Source of the DNA: Mesorhizobium sp. LSHC420B00
Lineage (GTDB): Bacteria; Pseudomonadota; Alphaproteobacteria; Rhizobiales; Rhizobiaceae
Assembly: GCF_000503055.1 (NCBI RefSeq)
Contig: NZ_AYVY01000001.1
Coordinates: forward strand, 425,730-470,451
DNA length: 44,722 nt
Direction of reading: 5' to 3'
The notes under the pieces are model-generated. The model made no database searches. It was given only the letters and a program-made list of their open reading frames with translations, and was not told where the DNA came from. Below are positions 19,258 to 27,102 of this stretch, in pieces. The position numbers and the translations under genes were made by a program. Numbering within the stretch: the first letter of the stretch is position 1; every line of letters starts with the position of its first letter.

Positions 19258-19811
19258 ACAGCAGGTCCTTGCTGGCCAAAGCCAGATCCTGAACCGCCAT
19301 GGTTAAGGAAATGCTTTCGATCGCGGCCCGCGGATGCCACGGCTCGGACAGCTTCTCCGTCGATGGTCTTGATGGTTGTCACTGGCGAGAGGGGATATGA
19401 AACGGATTTAGCGCCGGCACTTGCGACAGCGTTCCCTCGGCCTCGCGTTTGCGATGAGGGGTCAGCGAGCATGGTGGTGAGCACAATGTGCCGCGATCCG
19501 ACCAATAGGCTGCGCCGTTCTCGACCTTACCTTCATGATAGCAAAAACCGGCCGCCCGCCAAAGCAGGCGCATTCGATGCAGCGATGGGCGTCAGGTCTG
19601 CGAGCACGAGGCAATCCTATTTCGGTATTCTGCTCTATCTTGGCGAATTTAGCCTGCGTCGTGGCAATTGCAAAATCCACGTGACAAAGTTTGACGTTTA
19701 CGTAAAAAGAAGATGGACAGGGAACTCCGAAAGCTGATGATTTTGCGCCGGCACGGGTCTTAACTTGGCCTGCCGGACTGAGGAGAGCCAGGCTGAGGAG
19801 AAGCGAGCGCC
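19258..19811. other. 554-base gap without a supported gene
   Basis: Upstream region of both the GH25 gene and the acyl-CoA dehydrogenase operon. Frames here (for instance 19379-19573 minus, Cys-containing) lack ribosome sites and family resemblance. The right third (19640-19760) is AT-rich and carries the operator-like palindrome at 19691-19706. Nothing else is recognised. Confidence 0.6.
19691..19706. promoter_or_regulatory. operator-like palindrome, LiuR/MerR type
   Basis: TTGACGTTTACGTAAA is an imperfect dyad with two ACGT cores. It resembles sites I recall for the MerR-family regulator LiuR of branched-chain amino acid and fatty-acid degradation genes in Proteobacteria. It lies 105 bases before an acyl-CoA dehydrogenase/enoyl-CoA hydratase pair, the kind of genes such a regulator controls. 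The match is from memory. Confidence 0.45.
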
Positions 19812-21575
19812 ATGTATCGGGCACCGGTCGAGGAAATCGCCTTCACCCTGAAGCATGTCGCCGGCTTGAAGGCGGCGCTCGATGCCGGCACCTTTGGCGA
19901 ACTCGGCGAAGACCTCGTCGACGCCATTCTGGCCGAGGCCGGCCGTTTCGCCAGTGAGGAGGTGGCGCCGCTCTATGAGATCGGCGACCGGCAAGGCGCG
20001 GTGCTCAACGGCGCTGCCGTCACCACGCCAACCGGCTGGAAGGAACTTTATCGCCGCTGGATAGATGGCGGCTGGAACGCGCTGTCCGCGCCGGAAGCGT
20101 ATGGCGGCCAGGCGCTGCCGGCCATGCTCGGCGCCGCCGCGCTCGAAATGTGGAACTCCGCCTCAATGGCGTTCGGCATCGCTCCGACGCTGACCATGGG
20201 TGCGGTCGAAGCACTCGACAAGCACGGCTCGCAAGCGCTCAAGGCCAAATATCTGGAAAAGCTGGTCTCTGGCGAATGGATGGGCACTATGAACCTGACC
20301 GAGCCGCAGGCCGGCTCGGACCTGAATGCCTTGCGAACCCGTGCCGAGCCGGCCGGCGACGGCACCTACCGCATCTTCGGGCAAAAGATCTTCATTACCT
20401 ATGGCGAGCACGATTTCACCGACAACATCATCCATCTGGTGCTGGCGCGGCTGCCGGACGCGCCGGCCGGCACGCGTGGCCTTTCGCTGTTCCTGGTGCC
20501 GAAATTCCTGGTTGGCGACGATGGCGCGCTGGGCGGGCGCAATGACGTCTTCTGCTCCGCGCTGGAGCACAAATTGGGCATCCACGCTTCGCCGACCTGC
20601 ACCATGATCTATGGCGATGGCTTCGAGGGCAGCACGCCCGGCGCGATTGGCTGGCTGGTCGGCGAGGAGAACAAAGGCCTCGCCTGCATGTTCACCATGA
20701 TGAACAATGCGCGCCTTGCCGTCGGCATGCAGGGCGTCGCGGTCGCCGAGGCGGCGACGCAGAAGGCGCTGGCCTACGCCAACGAGCGCCGGCAAGGCAA
20801 GGCGGCAAGCTATCGCGGTACCGGCATGGCGCCGATCGTGCATCACCCCGACATCCAGCGCAGTCTTTTGACCATGAAGGCGCTGACCCAGATTGCCCGC
20901 GCCATCTGCTATTCCTGCGCCTACGCCATCGATCTCGCGTCCGCGAGCGAGGATGCAAAGCACTGGCAGGAACGCGCCAATCTTTTGACGCCGCTGGCCA
21001 AGGCGTTTTCCACCGATGTCGGCGTCGAAGTCGCCTCGCTTGGGCTTCAGGTGCATGGCGGCATGGGGTTCATCGAGGAGACGGGGGCTGCAGCGCTTTA
21101 TCGCGACGCACGCATTGCGCCCATTTACGAAGGCACCAATGGCATCCAGGCAATCGATCTGGTGACGCGCAAACTGCCGCTCGGCGGCGGTCGGCATGTG
21201 CATGGCTACATCGCCGAGCTCAAGGCCGTCGCCGATGCGGTGCGAGCGTCGAACCTTGAAGGCTTCGGCAGCACCGCCGATCGCCTCGACCAGGCGCTCG
21301 ACGACCTCACACAGGTGACCTGTTTCCTGCAAGACCTGCAGGCCGAAGGCCGTTCCGACGAGGCGCTGGCCGGCGCCACGCCTTATCTCAGGCTGATCTC
21401 GCTTGCCGCTGGCAGCGCCTATCTGGCGCGCGGTGCGCTTGCCGACCAAAACCGCATCGCGCTTTGCCGGTTCTTCGCCGAGAACCTGCTGGGCGAGGTG
21501 GGCGCGCTGAAGGAGCGCGTCATCGGCGGCGCCGACAGCCTTGGCGTTGCCGGCAAGTCGCTGATTTCCGCCTGA
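19812..21575 (+). CDS. acyl-CoA dehydrogenase, DmdC-like subfamily
   Basis: An FAD enzyme making a 2,3-double bond in an acyl-CoA. The 587-residue length and the N-terminal extension MYRAPVEEIAFTLKHVAGL are typical of the large subfamily that includes 3-methylthiopropanoyl-CoA dehydrogenase (DmdC). FAD/substrate motifs are MNLTEPQAGSDLNALRT and LQVHGGMGFIEETGA. The catalytic base is probably Glu440 in YEGTNGIQAIDLVTRKL. The ribosome site GAGGAG lies about 10 bases upstream. An enoyl-CoA hydratase follows 36 bases later, giving two consecutive beta-oxidation steps. The true acyl chain is unknown. Confidence 0.92.
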   Translation: MYRAPVEEIAFTLKHVAGLKAALDAGTFGELGEDLVDAILAEAGRFASEEVAPLYEIGDRQGAVLNGAAVTTPTGWKELYRRWIDGGWNALSAPEAYGGQALPAMLGAAALEMWNSASMAFGIAPTLTMGAVEALDKHGSQALKAKYLEKLVSGEWMGTMNLTEPQAGSDLNALRTRAEPAGDGTYRIFGQKIFITYGEHDFTDNIIHLVLARLPDAPAGTRGLSLFLVPKFLVGDDGALGGRNDVFCSALEHKLGIHASPTCTMIYGDGFEGSTPGAIGWLVGEENKGLACMFTMMNNARLAVGMQGVAVAEAATQKALAYANERRQGKAASYRGTGMAPIVHHPDIQRSLLTMKALTQIARAICYSCAYAIDLASASEDAKHWQERANLLTPLAKAFSTDVGVEVASLGLQVHGGMGFIEETGAAALYRDARIAPIYEGTNGIQAIDLVTRKLPLGGGRHVHGYIAELKAVADAVRASNLEGFGSTADRLDQALDDLTQVTCFLQDLQAEGRSDEALAGATPYLRLISLAAGSAYLARGALADQNRIALCRFFAENLLGEVGALKERVIGGADSLGVAGKSLISA

Positions 21576-21611
21576 CGTTCGCAAACGCCCGAAATTCACA
21601 AAGGACAATCC

Positions 21612-22364
21612 GTGACAGACCACATCCTCGTCGAACGCCAGGGCGCCATCCAGATCATCCGCATCAACCGTCCGGACAAGAAGAACGCCCTGACCCGCGC
21701 CATGTATGCGACAATGTCGGCGGCTCTTACCGGCGGCGACGCCGATCCGGCGATCCGTGTCCATGTCTTTCTCGGCGTGCCCGGTGCCTTCTCGTCCGGC
21801 AACGACCTTGCCGATTTCATGGTCATCGCCTCGGGCGGCGAAGCCGGTACCGAAGTCTGGGATTTCCTGATGGCGTTGGCCAAAGTGGAAAAGCCCATGG
21901 TTTCCGGCGTCGACGGGATTGCGGTCGGCATCGGCACCACGCTCAACCTGCATTGCGACCTGACGTTCGCCACGCCGCGCACAATATTCCGGACGCCCTT
22001 CGTCGATCTCGGCCTTGTGCCGGAGGCCGGTTCGAGCCTGCTCGCACCGCAGATCCTCGGCCGGCAGGGCGCTTTCGCGCTGCTTGGCCTTGGCGAGGGC
22101 TTTTCGGCCGAGCGGGCGAAGGCCGCCGGGCTGATCTACGAGGTGGTCGAGGAAGACGCACTCGAAGCATCGGTATTGGCGGCGGCGGGCCAGATCGCGG
22201 CCAAGCCGCCGCAAGCGCTGAGGATCGCGCGAGACCTGATGCGCGGCTCGCGCGAAGACCTTGTCGAGCGCATCGGCCAGGAAAGCCAGCATTTCCGCGA
22301 GCGGCTCAAATCCGATGAAGCCCGCGCCGCCTTGACCGCCTTCTTGACCAGGAAAAAGGCCTAG
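21612..22364 (+). CDS. enoyl-CoA hydratase/isomerase (crotonase) family protein
   Basis: A 250-residue crotonase-fold enzyme, the likely partner of the upstream dehydrogenase. GAFSSGNDLADF contributes the first oxyanion-hole NH and VDGIAVGIGTTLNLHCDLTFA the second. The start is a GTG at 21612 preceded by AAGGAC. One catalytic carboxylate position appears to be in FVDLGLVPEAGSSLL, a sequence common in hydratases and isomerases alike, so hydration versus isomerisation cannot be separated. A clear intrinsic terminator follows. Confidence 0.9.
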   Translation: MTDHILVERQGAIQIIRINRPDKKNALTRAMYATMSAALTGGDADPAIRVHVFLGVPGAFSSGNDLADFMVIASGGEAGTEVWDFLMALAKVEKPMVSGVDGIAVGIGTTLNLHCDLTFATPRTIFRTPFVDLGLVPEAGSSLLAPQILGRQGAFALLGLGEGFSAERAKAAGLIYEVVEEDALEASVLAAAGQIAAKPPQALRIARDLMRGSREDLVERIGQESQHFRERLKSDEARAALTAFLTRKKA

Positions 22365-22391
22365 ACCTTCTGGCCTTGTCTCGCATCGTGG

Positions 22392-22419
22392 ACCCGCCGG
22401 CAGCAACCGGCGGGTTTTC
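22392..22419 (+). terminator. intrinsic terminator of the acyl-CoA operon
   Basis: A 9-base GC-rich stem ACCCGCCGG (22392-22400) pairs with CCGGCGGGT (22407-22415) across a six-base loop and is followed by TTTTCT. It lies 28 bases after the hydratase stop and may also serve the convergent Met-rich gene. Confidence 0.85.
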
Positions 22420-22436
22420 TCGCCATGCTCTCTTTG

Positions 22437-22736
22437 TCACATCGCCATTTTTTTACATTCGGCCTGGGCCTTTGCCGAAGACGTGTCGATCATGAATGTC
22501 TTGCCTTTGGCGTCGGTCATCAACATCATGCAATGCTTGATCGGTTTCGCCATTTTCATCATTTCGGCGCTCATCTTCGCGTCGGGCATCATGGTGCCCA
22601 TATGCCCATCGGGCATGATCGCCATGACCTCGCCACCCTTCATCACCGTCATTGTCCCCATCGCGTCCTCCGCAAAGGCTTGCGAAGCGAAAAGGCCGGC
22701 AAGACCGGCTATCGTGACCAACCTGAGTGAATGCAT
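22437..22736 (-). CDS. Met-rich small periplasmic protein
   Basis: A 99-residue protein. MHSLRLVTIAGLAGLFASQA is a signal peptide, with cleavage probably after AFA. The mature part of about 77 residues holds 18 Met, often in MM or MxxM pairs (HMGTMMPDAKM, AEMMKMAKPIKHCMMLM), plus two Cys and His residues next to Met. Such composition is common in periplasmic copper(I) or silver binding proteins, so metal binding is a reasonable inference. A perfect AGGAGGA lies 4 bases before ATG 22736. No metal-transport gene is next to it. Confidence 0.8.
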   Translation of the reverse strand: MHSLRLVTIAGLAGLFASQAFAEDAMGTMTVMKGGEVMAIMPDGHMGTMMPDAKMSAEMMKMAKPIKHCMMLMTDAKGKTFMIDTSSAKAQAECKKMAM

Positions 22737-22924
22737 TGCGTCCTCCTGAATTTGCGCCAGCGGCGCGTTGAGCCCTTCCCTGGTTCGTCCCCGCAAGCTG
22801 GAACGTTTCACGCACACGAGATCGTGAAGTGAGATCGGAAGCGCCAGGTCTCTGGAGCCCGGGAGTTCCGGGTGGTTCGGCGCAGGCGGTATGGCCTGAC
22901 CTGGGTGCCGAGCGACTTACAAGG

Positions 22925-23200
22925 CCTAAGCCACCGCTGGGCGGCGTGCATGACGGTGAGGATTTCGACAGTCTCGCCGTCGACGCGATGAGGGATGATA
23001 TACGGCTTCGACCAAGACGAGTTCCCGTGTCCCGTTGATGCGCCCGACACGCCCCATCGCGGTTGTTCGGCGAGATGTCCCGCCGCCGTTACGATGCGCG
23101 CAATGACTCTCGCGGCGGCCTCGGGATTGTCTTTCTCGCCATGCGCGCCGATTTCATCAAGCCGCCGCAGCGCCCGCTCGGTTTAGCGGATTGACTGTGG
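22925..23200 (-). pseudogene. decayed ParE/RelE-type toxin gene
   Basis: The minus strand encodes a ParE-like sequence broken into frames: RALRRLDEIGAHGEKDNPEA then RVIARIVTAAGHLAEQPR in one frame, GRVGRINGTRELVLVE in the next, and PYIIPHRVDGETVEILTVMH followed by AAQRW back in the first. One base is missing near 23070 and two near 23000, so the net shift is zero but the core is scrambled. The expected start codon position reads ATAAGCC and no start is left. ParE toxins act on DNA gyrase; this copy is probably dead. Confidence 0.75.
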
Positions 23201-23201
23201 C

Positions 23202-23396
23202 TTATGCCTGGCGGGTCGACTTGACGTATTTCCCGACAACAGCCTCTACCTCGCCGGCACTGGCAAAATCGCCGCGCGAGGCTTCAGCCAATCCTGCCTC
23301 TATTTCGGCGAGTTGCCATTCCTCACGGGCTACAAAATCCTCGATGGCCTGCGCAGCCACATAGGAGTCACTCCTGCGATTGAAACAGCGCGGCAT
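23202..23396 (-). pseudogene. truncated CopG/ParD-type antitoxin
   Basis: The 64-codon frame contains SYVAAQAIEDFVAREEWQLA and EIEAGLAEASRGDFAS, the C-terminal two thirds of a ribbon-helix-helix antitoxin. The N-terminal beta strand and first helix (normally about 20-25 residues with the DNA-contacting ribbon) are absent, replaced by MPRCFNRRSD directly after the pdxH stop. It precedes the toxin remnant in the usual antitoxin-toxin order. DNA binding is unlikely; toxin contacts could remain. Confidence 0.7.
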
Positions 23397-23402
23397 CGTC
23401 CC

Positions 23403-24020
23403 CTACGGATAAAGCCTCACCTTGTCCCAGCCGCCCTCGGCGTTGCGCGAAAAGACGACACGGTCGTGCAGCCGGAACGGACGGTCGTGCCAGAACTCGA
23501 TGCTCTGCGGCACGATGCGAAAGCCTGACCAGTGTTTTGGCCGCGGGATCTCGCCGATCGCATGGCGCGCCGTGTATTCGGCGACCGCCTTTTCCAGCGC
23601 GAAGCGGCTCTCCAGCGGCCGCGACTGTTTGGAGGCCCAGGCGCCGATGCGGCTGCCGCGCGGACGCGTCGCGTAATAGGCGTCGGCTTCGGCGTCGGTG
23701 ACGATCTCCACCGGGCCGCGCGCTCGCACCTGCCGGCGCAGCGATTTCCAGTGGAAGCACATCGCCGCTTTCATGCTGCCAAGGATCTCACGGCCCTTGG
23801 CGCTCTCGAAATTCGTGTAGAAGACAAATCCGCCCTCATCGAACCCCTTGAGCAGCACCATACGCACATTCGGCATGCCTTCGGCATCAACGGTCGCCAG
23901 CGCCACGCTGTTGGGGTCGTTGATCTCGCTCTTCGTCGCGTCGTCGAGCCACGCCGCAAAGAGGCGGAACGGCTCCGCCGCCTCGGTAAAGTCACCGCTT
24001 GTTAACCCGGTTTCGCTCAT
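23403..24020 (-). CDS. pdxH: pyridoxamine 5'-phosphate oxidase
   Basis: FMN enzyme oxidising pyridoxamine/pyridoxine 5'-phosphate to pyridoxal 5'-phosphate. The 205 residues include [20 protein letters not shown] and [10 protein letters not shown] (FMN and PLP contacts), [17 protein letters not shown] and the C-terminal family end [18 protein letters not shown]...RLYP. I chose ATG 24020 ([11 protein letters not shown]) with GGGAAA upstream rather than the longer frame to 24095. It is divergent from the lipoprotein gene. Confidence 0.95.
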   Translation of the reverse strand: MSETGLTSGDFTEAAEPFRLFAAWLDDATKSEINDPNSVALATVDAEGMPNVRMVLLKGFDEGGFVFYTNFESAKGREILGSMKAAMCFHWKSLRRQVRARGPVEIVTDAEADAYYATRPRGSRIGAWASKQSRPLESRFALEKAVAEYTARHAIGEIPRPKHWSGFRIVPQSIEFWHDRPFRLHDRVVFSRNAEGGWDKVRLYP

Positions 24021-24059
24021 AGTTTTCCCAAATTTGTCGCCGGCTGGGGAGATTGCCGA

Positions 24060-24521
24060 TTGTCGCGTATCGCGCAAGCTTTTGACAGTGGGCAATGGAG
24101 CGTTATCGCTTCGGCCAGCGCCAAAGCCATGATCGTGATAATCGTCCTGCCGCTTACCGCCTGTGGCGGCGGCGGCTTCAGCCTGGAGCAGGCGGAGGTC
24201 GACCGCTCGGTGCTGACCTCGAGCACGCCGGCCTCAGTCACGCCGCTCGATCAGGACCGCGCCTCCGATCAGGCCACGATCCGCAACGCCGTGTCCTCCG
24301 CCGACGTCGAGCAACTGGCTGGGCAGGCCGTTCCCTGGGCGAATGCCGACACCGGCTCGCGCGGCTCCATCACCGAGCTCGCGGAATTCAGGGCTAACGG
24401 TGAGACATGCCGTCGCTTCACCGCGTCGCGCGAGAGCTTCGACGGCGTCGCGCTGTTCAAAGGCGAAGTATGCCTGGCCGGCGGCAGCGCCTGGCGAATG
24501 CAGGACTTCAAGGCGCTCTGA
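24060..24521 (+). CDS. 17 kDa-antigen-like surface lipoprotein (17kDa_Anti_2)
   Basis: A lipoprotein resembling the RT0821/Lpp0805 surface-protein family: [19 protein letters not shown] and [20 protein letters not shown] are its core. A lipobox LTAC lies in [16 protein letters not shown], so the Cys would be lipidated. The start is uncertain. TTG 24060 (153 residues) has GGGGAG 9 bases upstream and supplies a basic residue before the hydrophobic segment; ATG 24129 gives a very short signal of 12 residues. Location is the outer membrane or periplasm; the biochemical role is unknown. Confidence 0.8.
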   Translation: MSRIAQAFDSGQWSVIASASAKAMIVIIVLPLTACGGGGFSLEQAEVDRSVLTSSTPASVTPLDQDRASDQATIRNAVSSADVEQLAGQAVPWANADTGSRGSITELAEFRANGETCRRFTASRESFDGVALFKGEVCLAGGSAWRMQDFKAL

Positions 24522-24590
24522 TTTTCCGCCGGCGATATAGTGGTAAGCCACTGGAATTTCTTCCTATGCAAGCGCATATAGGAGGCGATC

Positions 24591-24638
24591 ATGGAACCAC
24601 TCCTTCTCCAGGGCAGTAAGCATGCGCGACCCCTATGA
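24591..24638 (+). CDS. 15-codon leader frame overlapping the CbpA-like start
   Basis: ATG 24591 has a perfect GGAGG with a five-base spacer. The frame encodes [15 protein letters not shown] and stops at 24638, 17 bases inside the following DnaJ-like gene but in another frame. This is the strongest ribosome site in the region, while the co-chaperone's own ATG (24622) has only AGGGCAG. It could be a leader peptide giving translational coupling. Confidence 0.4.
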   Translation: MEPLLLQGSKHARPL

Positions 24639-25548
24639 GGTGCTGGGCGTTGCCAAGAACGCATCGGCCAAGGACATAAAATCGGCGTACCGGAAGCTCG
24701 CCAAGAAGTATCATCCGGACCAGAATCCGGATCCCAAGGCAAAGGAGCGTTTTGCCGCCGCCAACCAGGCTTACGAGATCGTCGGCGACGAGAAGAACCG
24801 CGCGGCTTTCGATCGCGGTGAGATCGACGCCGAAGGCAAACCGCGGTTCCAGGGTTTCGAGAGTGCGGCCGGCGGCGCCGATCCTTTCGCCGGTTTCCGC
24901 CGGCAGCAAGGGCCGGGCGGCGCGCATTTCGAATTCCGCACGGGCCGTCCCGGCGGTGACCCGTTCGACGGCAACAGCGACATCTTCAGCCAGATCTTCG
25001 GCGATGCTTTCAGCCAGCAGCGCGGTGCCGGCATGGGCGCCGGCCGCCGGATGCCGACCGCAGCCGACCTCAACGTGACGCTGGACGTCACCATCGAGGA
25101 GGCCGCAACCGCCGAGAAAGTGACGGCGATGTTCCCCGACGGCCGCAAGATGGCGGTCAAGTTGCCGGCCTATGTCGAGGACGGCCAGACCATCCGCCTG
25201 AAAGGCCAGGGTGAGCAAGGACCGGGCCAGCCGGGCGATGCGCTGGTTAAAATCCGTTTCCGCCGGCACCCGCGCTACCGCGTCGAGGGGCGCGACCTGC
25301 ATGTCGACCTGCCGGTGGAACTGGCCGATGCGGTGCACGGCGCCAAGGTGGCGGTCGAAACCCCGACCGGCAGGATTGCGGTCAACGTCCCCCCTTGGTC
25401 GAGCTCGGACAAGGTTCTGCGGCTGAAGGGCAGGGGCCTGCCGGAAAAGGCCGGCGGTCACGGCGACCTCTACGCGCACGTGCGGCTGATGCTGCCGGAA
25501 GGCGGCGACGCCGAGCTCGAGGCGCTGATGCGCCGGCGAAAGGGCTGA
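24622..25548 (+). CDS. DnaJ-family co-chaperone, CbpA-like
   Basis: A 308-residue Hsp40. The J domain (1-70) starts [20 protein letters not shown] and has the HPD motif at 31-33, which stimulates DnaK ATPase. A Gly/Phe-rich linker follows ([14 protein letters not shown]), then two C-terminal substrate-binding domains ([34 protein letters not shown]). There is no Cys-rich zinc finger, so it is CbpA-type rather than DnaJ-type. A short leader frame overlaps its start. It is the last core gene before accessory block A. Confidence 0.93.
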   Translation: MRDPYEVLGVAKNASAKDIKSAYRKLAKKYHPDQNPDPKAKERFAAANQAYEIVGDEKNRAAFDRGEIDAEGKPRFQGFESAAGGADPFAGFRRQQGPGGAHFEFRTGRPGGDPFDGNSDIFSQIFGDAFSQQRGAGMGAGRRMPTAADLNVTLDVTIEEAATAEKVTAMFPDGRKMAVKLPAYVEDGQTIRLKGQGEQGPGQPGDALVKIRFRRHPRYRVEGRDLHVDLPVELADAVHGAKVAVETPTGRIAVNVPPWSSSDKVLRLKGRGLPEKAGGHGDLYAHVRLMLPEGGDAELEALMRRRKG

Positions 25549-25838
25549 CGATCGAAAAGGCCGGCGCTTGATGCCGTGTGGAAAAGCGGACTTGCGGACG
25601 CTTCTGCTATACACCGAACGTCTTGATTGGGCCAGGAGCGTTGTCGCCGAACTACTGCTCAGACGTCGCGTTTGGAGCCGCGAGCGGAAGGGCAGCTTAT
25701 GGAGCTTCATAGATGAGAGCGACGTTCAAGCCACGAAGCGCCGTGAGCGTAGATCGGAGCGCTCGCGACTGCAGAACGGGAATCCCAATTTCCGTCGCAA
25801 ATCTCTGGAGCTTTGTCGGCTCCTGCAACAGGGGTAGG
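25549..25838. other. 290-base interval, nothing recognised
   Basis: Between the co-chaperone stop and the ABC exporter scrap. Frames exist on both strands but none has a ribosome site or family resemblance. It may be debris from the event that placed block A here. Confidence 0.5.
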
Positions 25839-26025
25839 TTAGCTTATCTCGTAAGGAATAAAGCCACCGGTTTGGTGTTTCCACAGACGGGCAAACAGGG
25901 CCATCCTGTCCCACCAGTTCGTCCGGCCCGCCTTCTTCCACGATGCGTCCCTGATCGAGCACAACTATCCGCTCCATCCTGGCAATCGTGGAGAGGCGAC
26001 CTGCGATGGCGATCACCGGGGTCGA
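25839..26025 (-). pseudogene. C-terminal scrap of an ABC exporter ATPase
   Basis: The minus strand encodes VIAIAGRLSTIARMERIVVL then DQGRIVEEGGPDELVGQDG, the H-loop and end of an ABC exporter nucleotide-binding domain; the family usually has AHRLST, so the switch His reads Gly here. After DG one extra C shifts the frame, and the natural end LFARLWKHQTGGFIPYEIS continues in the next frame to TAA at 25839. Everything upstream of about 26025 (membrane domain, Walker motifs) is gone. Replacement by the adjoining accessory block is the likely cause. Confidence 0.8.
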
Positions 26026-26150
26026 GTTTGTCCGTGTGGGTTCTGTGCCCGAAAGGTAAGGCCGTAGTCACTGCCTTTACAACGAGCCGAACTGGTTGCA
26101 CTGTACTGCTTCGCACCGAATTTGAGCACGGCCTTCTGCAGGAGGGATCA

Positions 26151-26480
26151 ATGGCAGGCGTGGAATCGATATATTTCACCGTGACGGTTAGTGATAAATT
26201 TTTGAGAATAACAGACAAACTACCATTTCCCGAGCCGCCGCCGACGGAGTTTTTCCTGAAAGTCCGTGATGCCAAACGTGAGGTGGCCGTTACGACCCAA
26301 GGCAATAACGTCGGCAGTGTCGATGTCTATGTGAGCAAGAACGAGAAAGATTGGCTTGTACACGAAGAGAATATGGAGGTCGAGGCTGACAGCACATACA
26401 ATATTGATGACAAAGCTTTCCCGCCACCGCCACCCTCGAAGTCGAAGCAAGAAGCCGCCAAGGAAGATACCAAGAACTAA
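26151..26480 (+). CDS. hypothetical protein, Pro-rich tail (109 aa)
   Basis: Starts MAGVESIYFTVTVSDKFLRI after a good GGAGG 6 bases upstream. Residues 1-85 look like a small beta-rich domain (FFLKVRDAKREVAVTTQG, SVDVYVSKNEKDWLVHEE). The end has a five-Pro run (FPPPPPSKSK) and a charged tail. It has no Cys. The longer open frame to 25713 runs over the pseudogene and is discarded. The stop overlaps the convergent 204-residue gene by 4 bases. GC is lower than in the core genes, as in the rest of block A. No family is recognised. Confidence 0.65.
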   Translation: MAGVESIYFTVTVSDKFLRITDKLPFPEPPPTEFFLKVRDAKREVAVTTQGNNVGSVDVYVSKNEKDWLVHEENMEVEADSTYNIDDKAFPPPPPSKSKQEAAKEDTKN

Positions 26481-27091
26481 CTTTGGCTCCCCCCTCCGCG
26501 GCTTAGCCGGCCGCCGCGATGTGCCAGCATGAAGCTGTTCCCGTAAGTGTTTGGGCTGCGGTTGCCGGGAAGGTTTGCATTCAAGATGATTTCTTCGGCG
26601 AAGTCAGTACTTGTGGCAAGTTCCATGATCGGGGTTTTCTTTGTAACTCCCCACATGACGTATCCCAGGTCATCAAATCCGCATCCTGTCGCGGCGGTTT
26701 CTCGTGACGTTGGATGAAAAATGAGTAGTTTTGGTTTGTCATTGCGGTAGCATTGACCTTCAAAGGCATATCCATAGACGACAGCAATCACCTCCTTGGT
26801 TGGAATTATAGGCTCGAGGTCATCGCGTTTCTTGACAATGGACATGCGAAGTAAGTTTTCATTCAACGGCAAAGTCGCTGTTCTGTGACTAACTTTGCCC
26901 ACATTATCGAAATTCAACCTGACGCCATAGAGCGTAATCTGATCCGGCGAATAGTTTTGCGCGCTGGGTGGCGCAGGAATATCGGACGACATAATGCTTC
27001 TCCCTCCAGTATTGTTTGGCGATCGACCTGGCCCACCGCCCGGGCCAGACGGTTTAAGTGGGTTGCCTGTCGGCGTTGGTGACTTTGGCAT
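26477..27091 (-). CDS. hypothetical protein with Gly/Ser-rich ends, last gene of the YcaO-TfuA operon
   Basis: A 204-residue protein with no recognised family. Residues 1-40 are Pro/Gly/Ser-rich (PLKPSGPGGGPGRSPNNTGG). The middle is a folded-looking domain (QITLYGVRLNFDNVGKVSH; EVIAVVYGYAFEGQCYRND), and the tail ends HRGGRLSRGGGSQS. ATG 27091 is chosen because GGAG lies 6 bases upstream; the 27106 start would be TTG. It begins 11 bases after the metalloprotease stop, so it belongs to the operon. A Gly/Ser-rich tail beside YcaO genes makes it a candidate substrate, but this is inference. Confidence 0.7.
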   Translation of the reverse strand: MPKSPTPTGNPLKPSGPGGGPGRSPNNTGGRSIMSSDIPAPPSAQNYSPDQITLYGVRLNFDNVGKVSHRTATLPLNENLLRMSIVKKRDDLEPIIPTKEVIAVVYGYAFEGQCYRNDKPKLLIFHPTSRETAATGCGFDDLGYVMWGVTKKTPIMELATSTDFAEEIILNANLPGNRSPNTYGNSFMLAHRGGRLSRGGGSQS

Positions 27092-27102
27092 CCCTTTCTC
27101 CT

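Noticed and set aside
19379..19573. 64-codon Cys-containing minus-strand frame in the gap before the acyl-CoA dehydrogenase
   Set aside because: No ribosome site, no family and no operon context.
20163..22406. A 747-codon open frame on the minus strand
   Set aside because: It lies exactly antisense to the acyl-CoA dehydrogenase and hydratase genes; long antisense frames are expected at this GC content, and its translation is low-complexity and Arg/Gly/Ala-rich without family resemblance.
22832..22841. AGATCGGAAG, the first ten bases of the Illumina adapter
   Set aside because: The next bases do not continue the adapter, and ten bases can occur by chance, so this is not taken as a chimeric junction.
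25713..26480. Long plus-strand frame that would extend the 109-residue protein by 146 residues
   Set aside because: The extension runs antisense through the ABC exporter scrap; the ATG at 26151 has a strong ribosome site.
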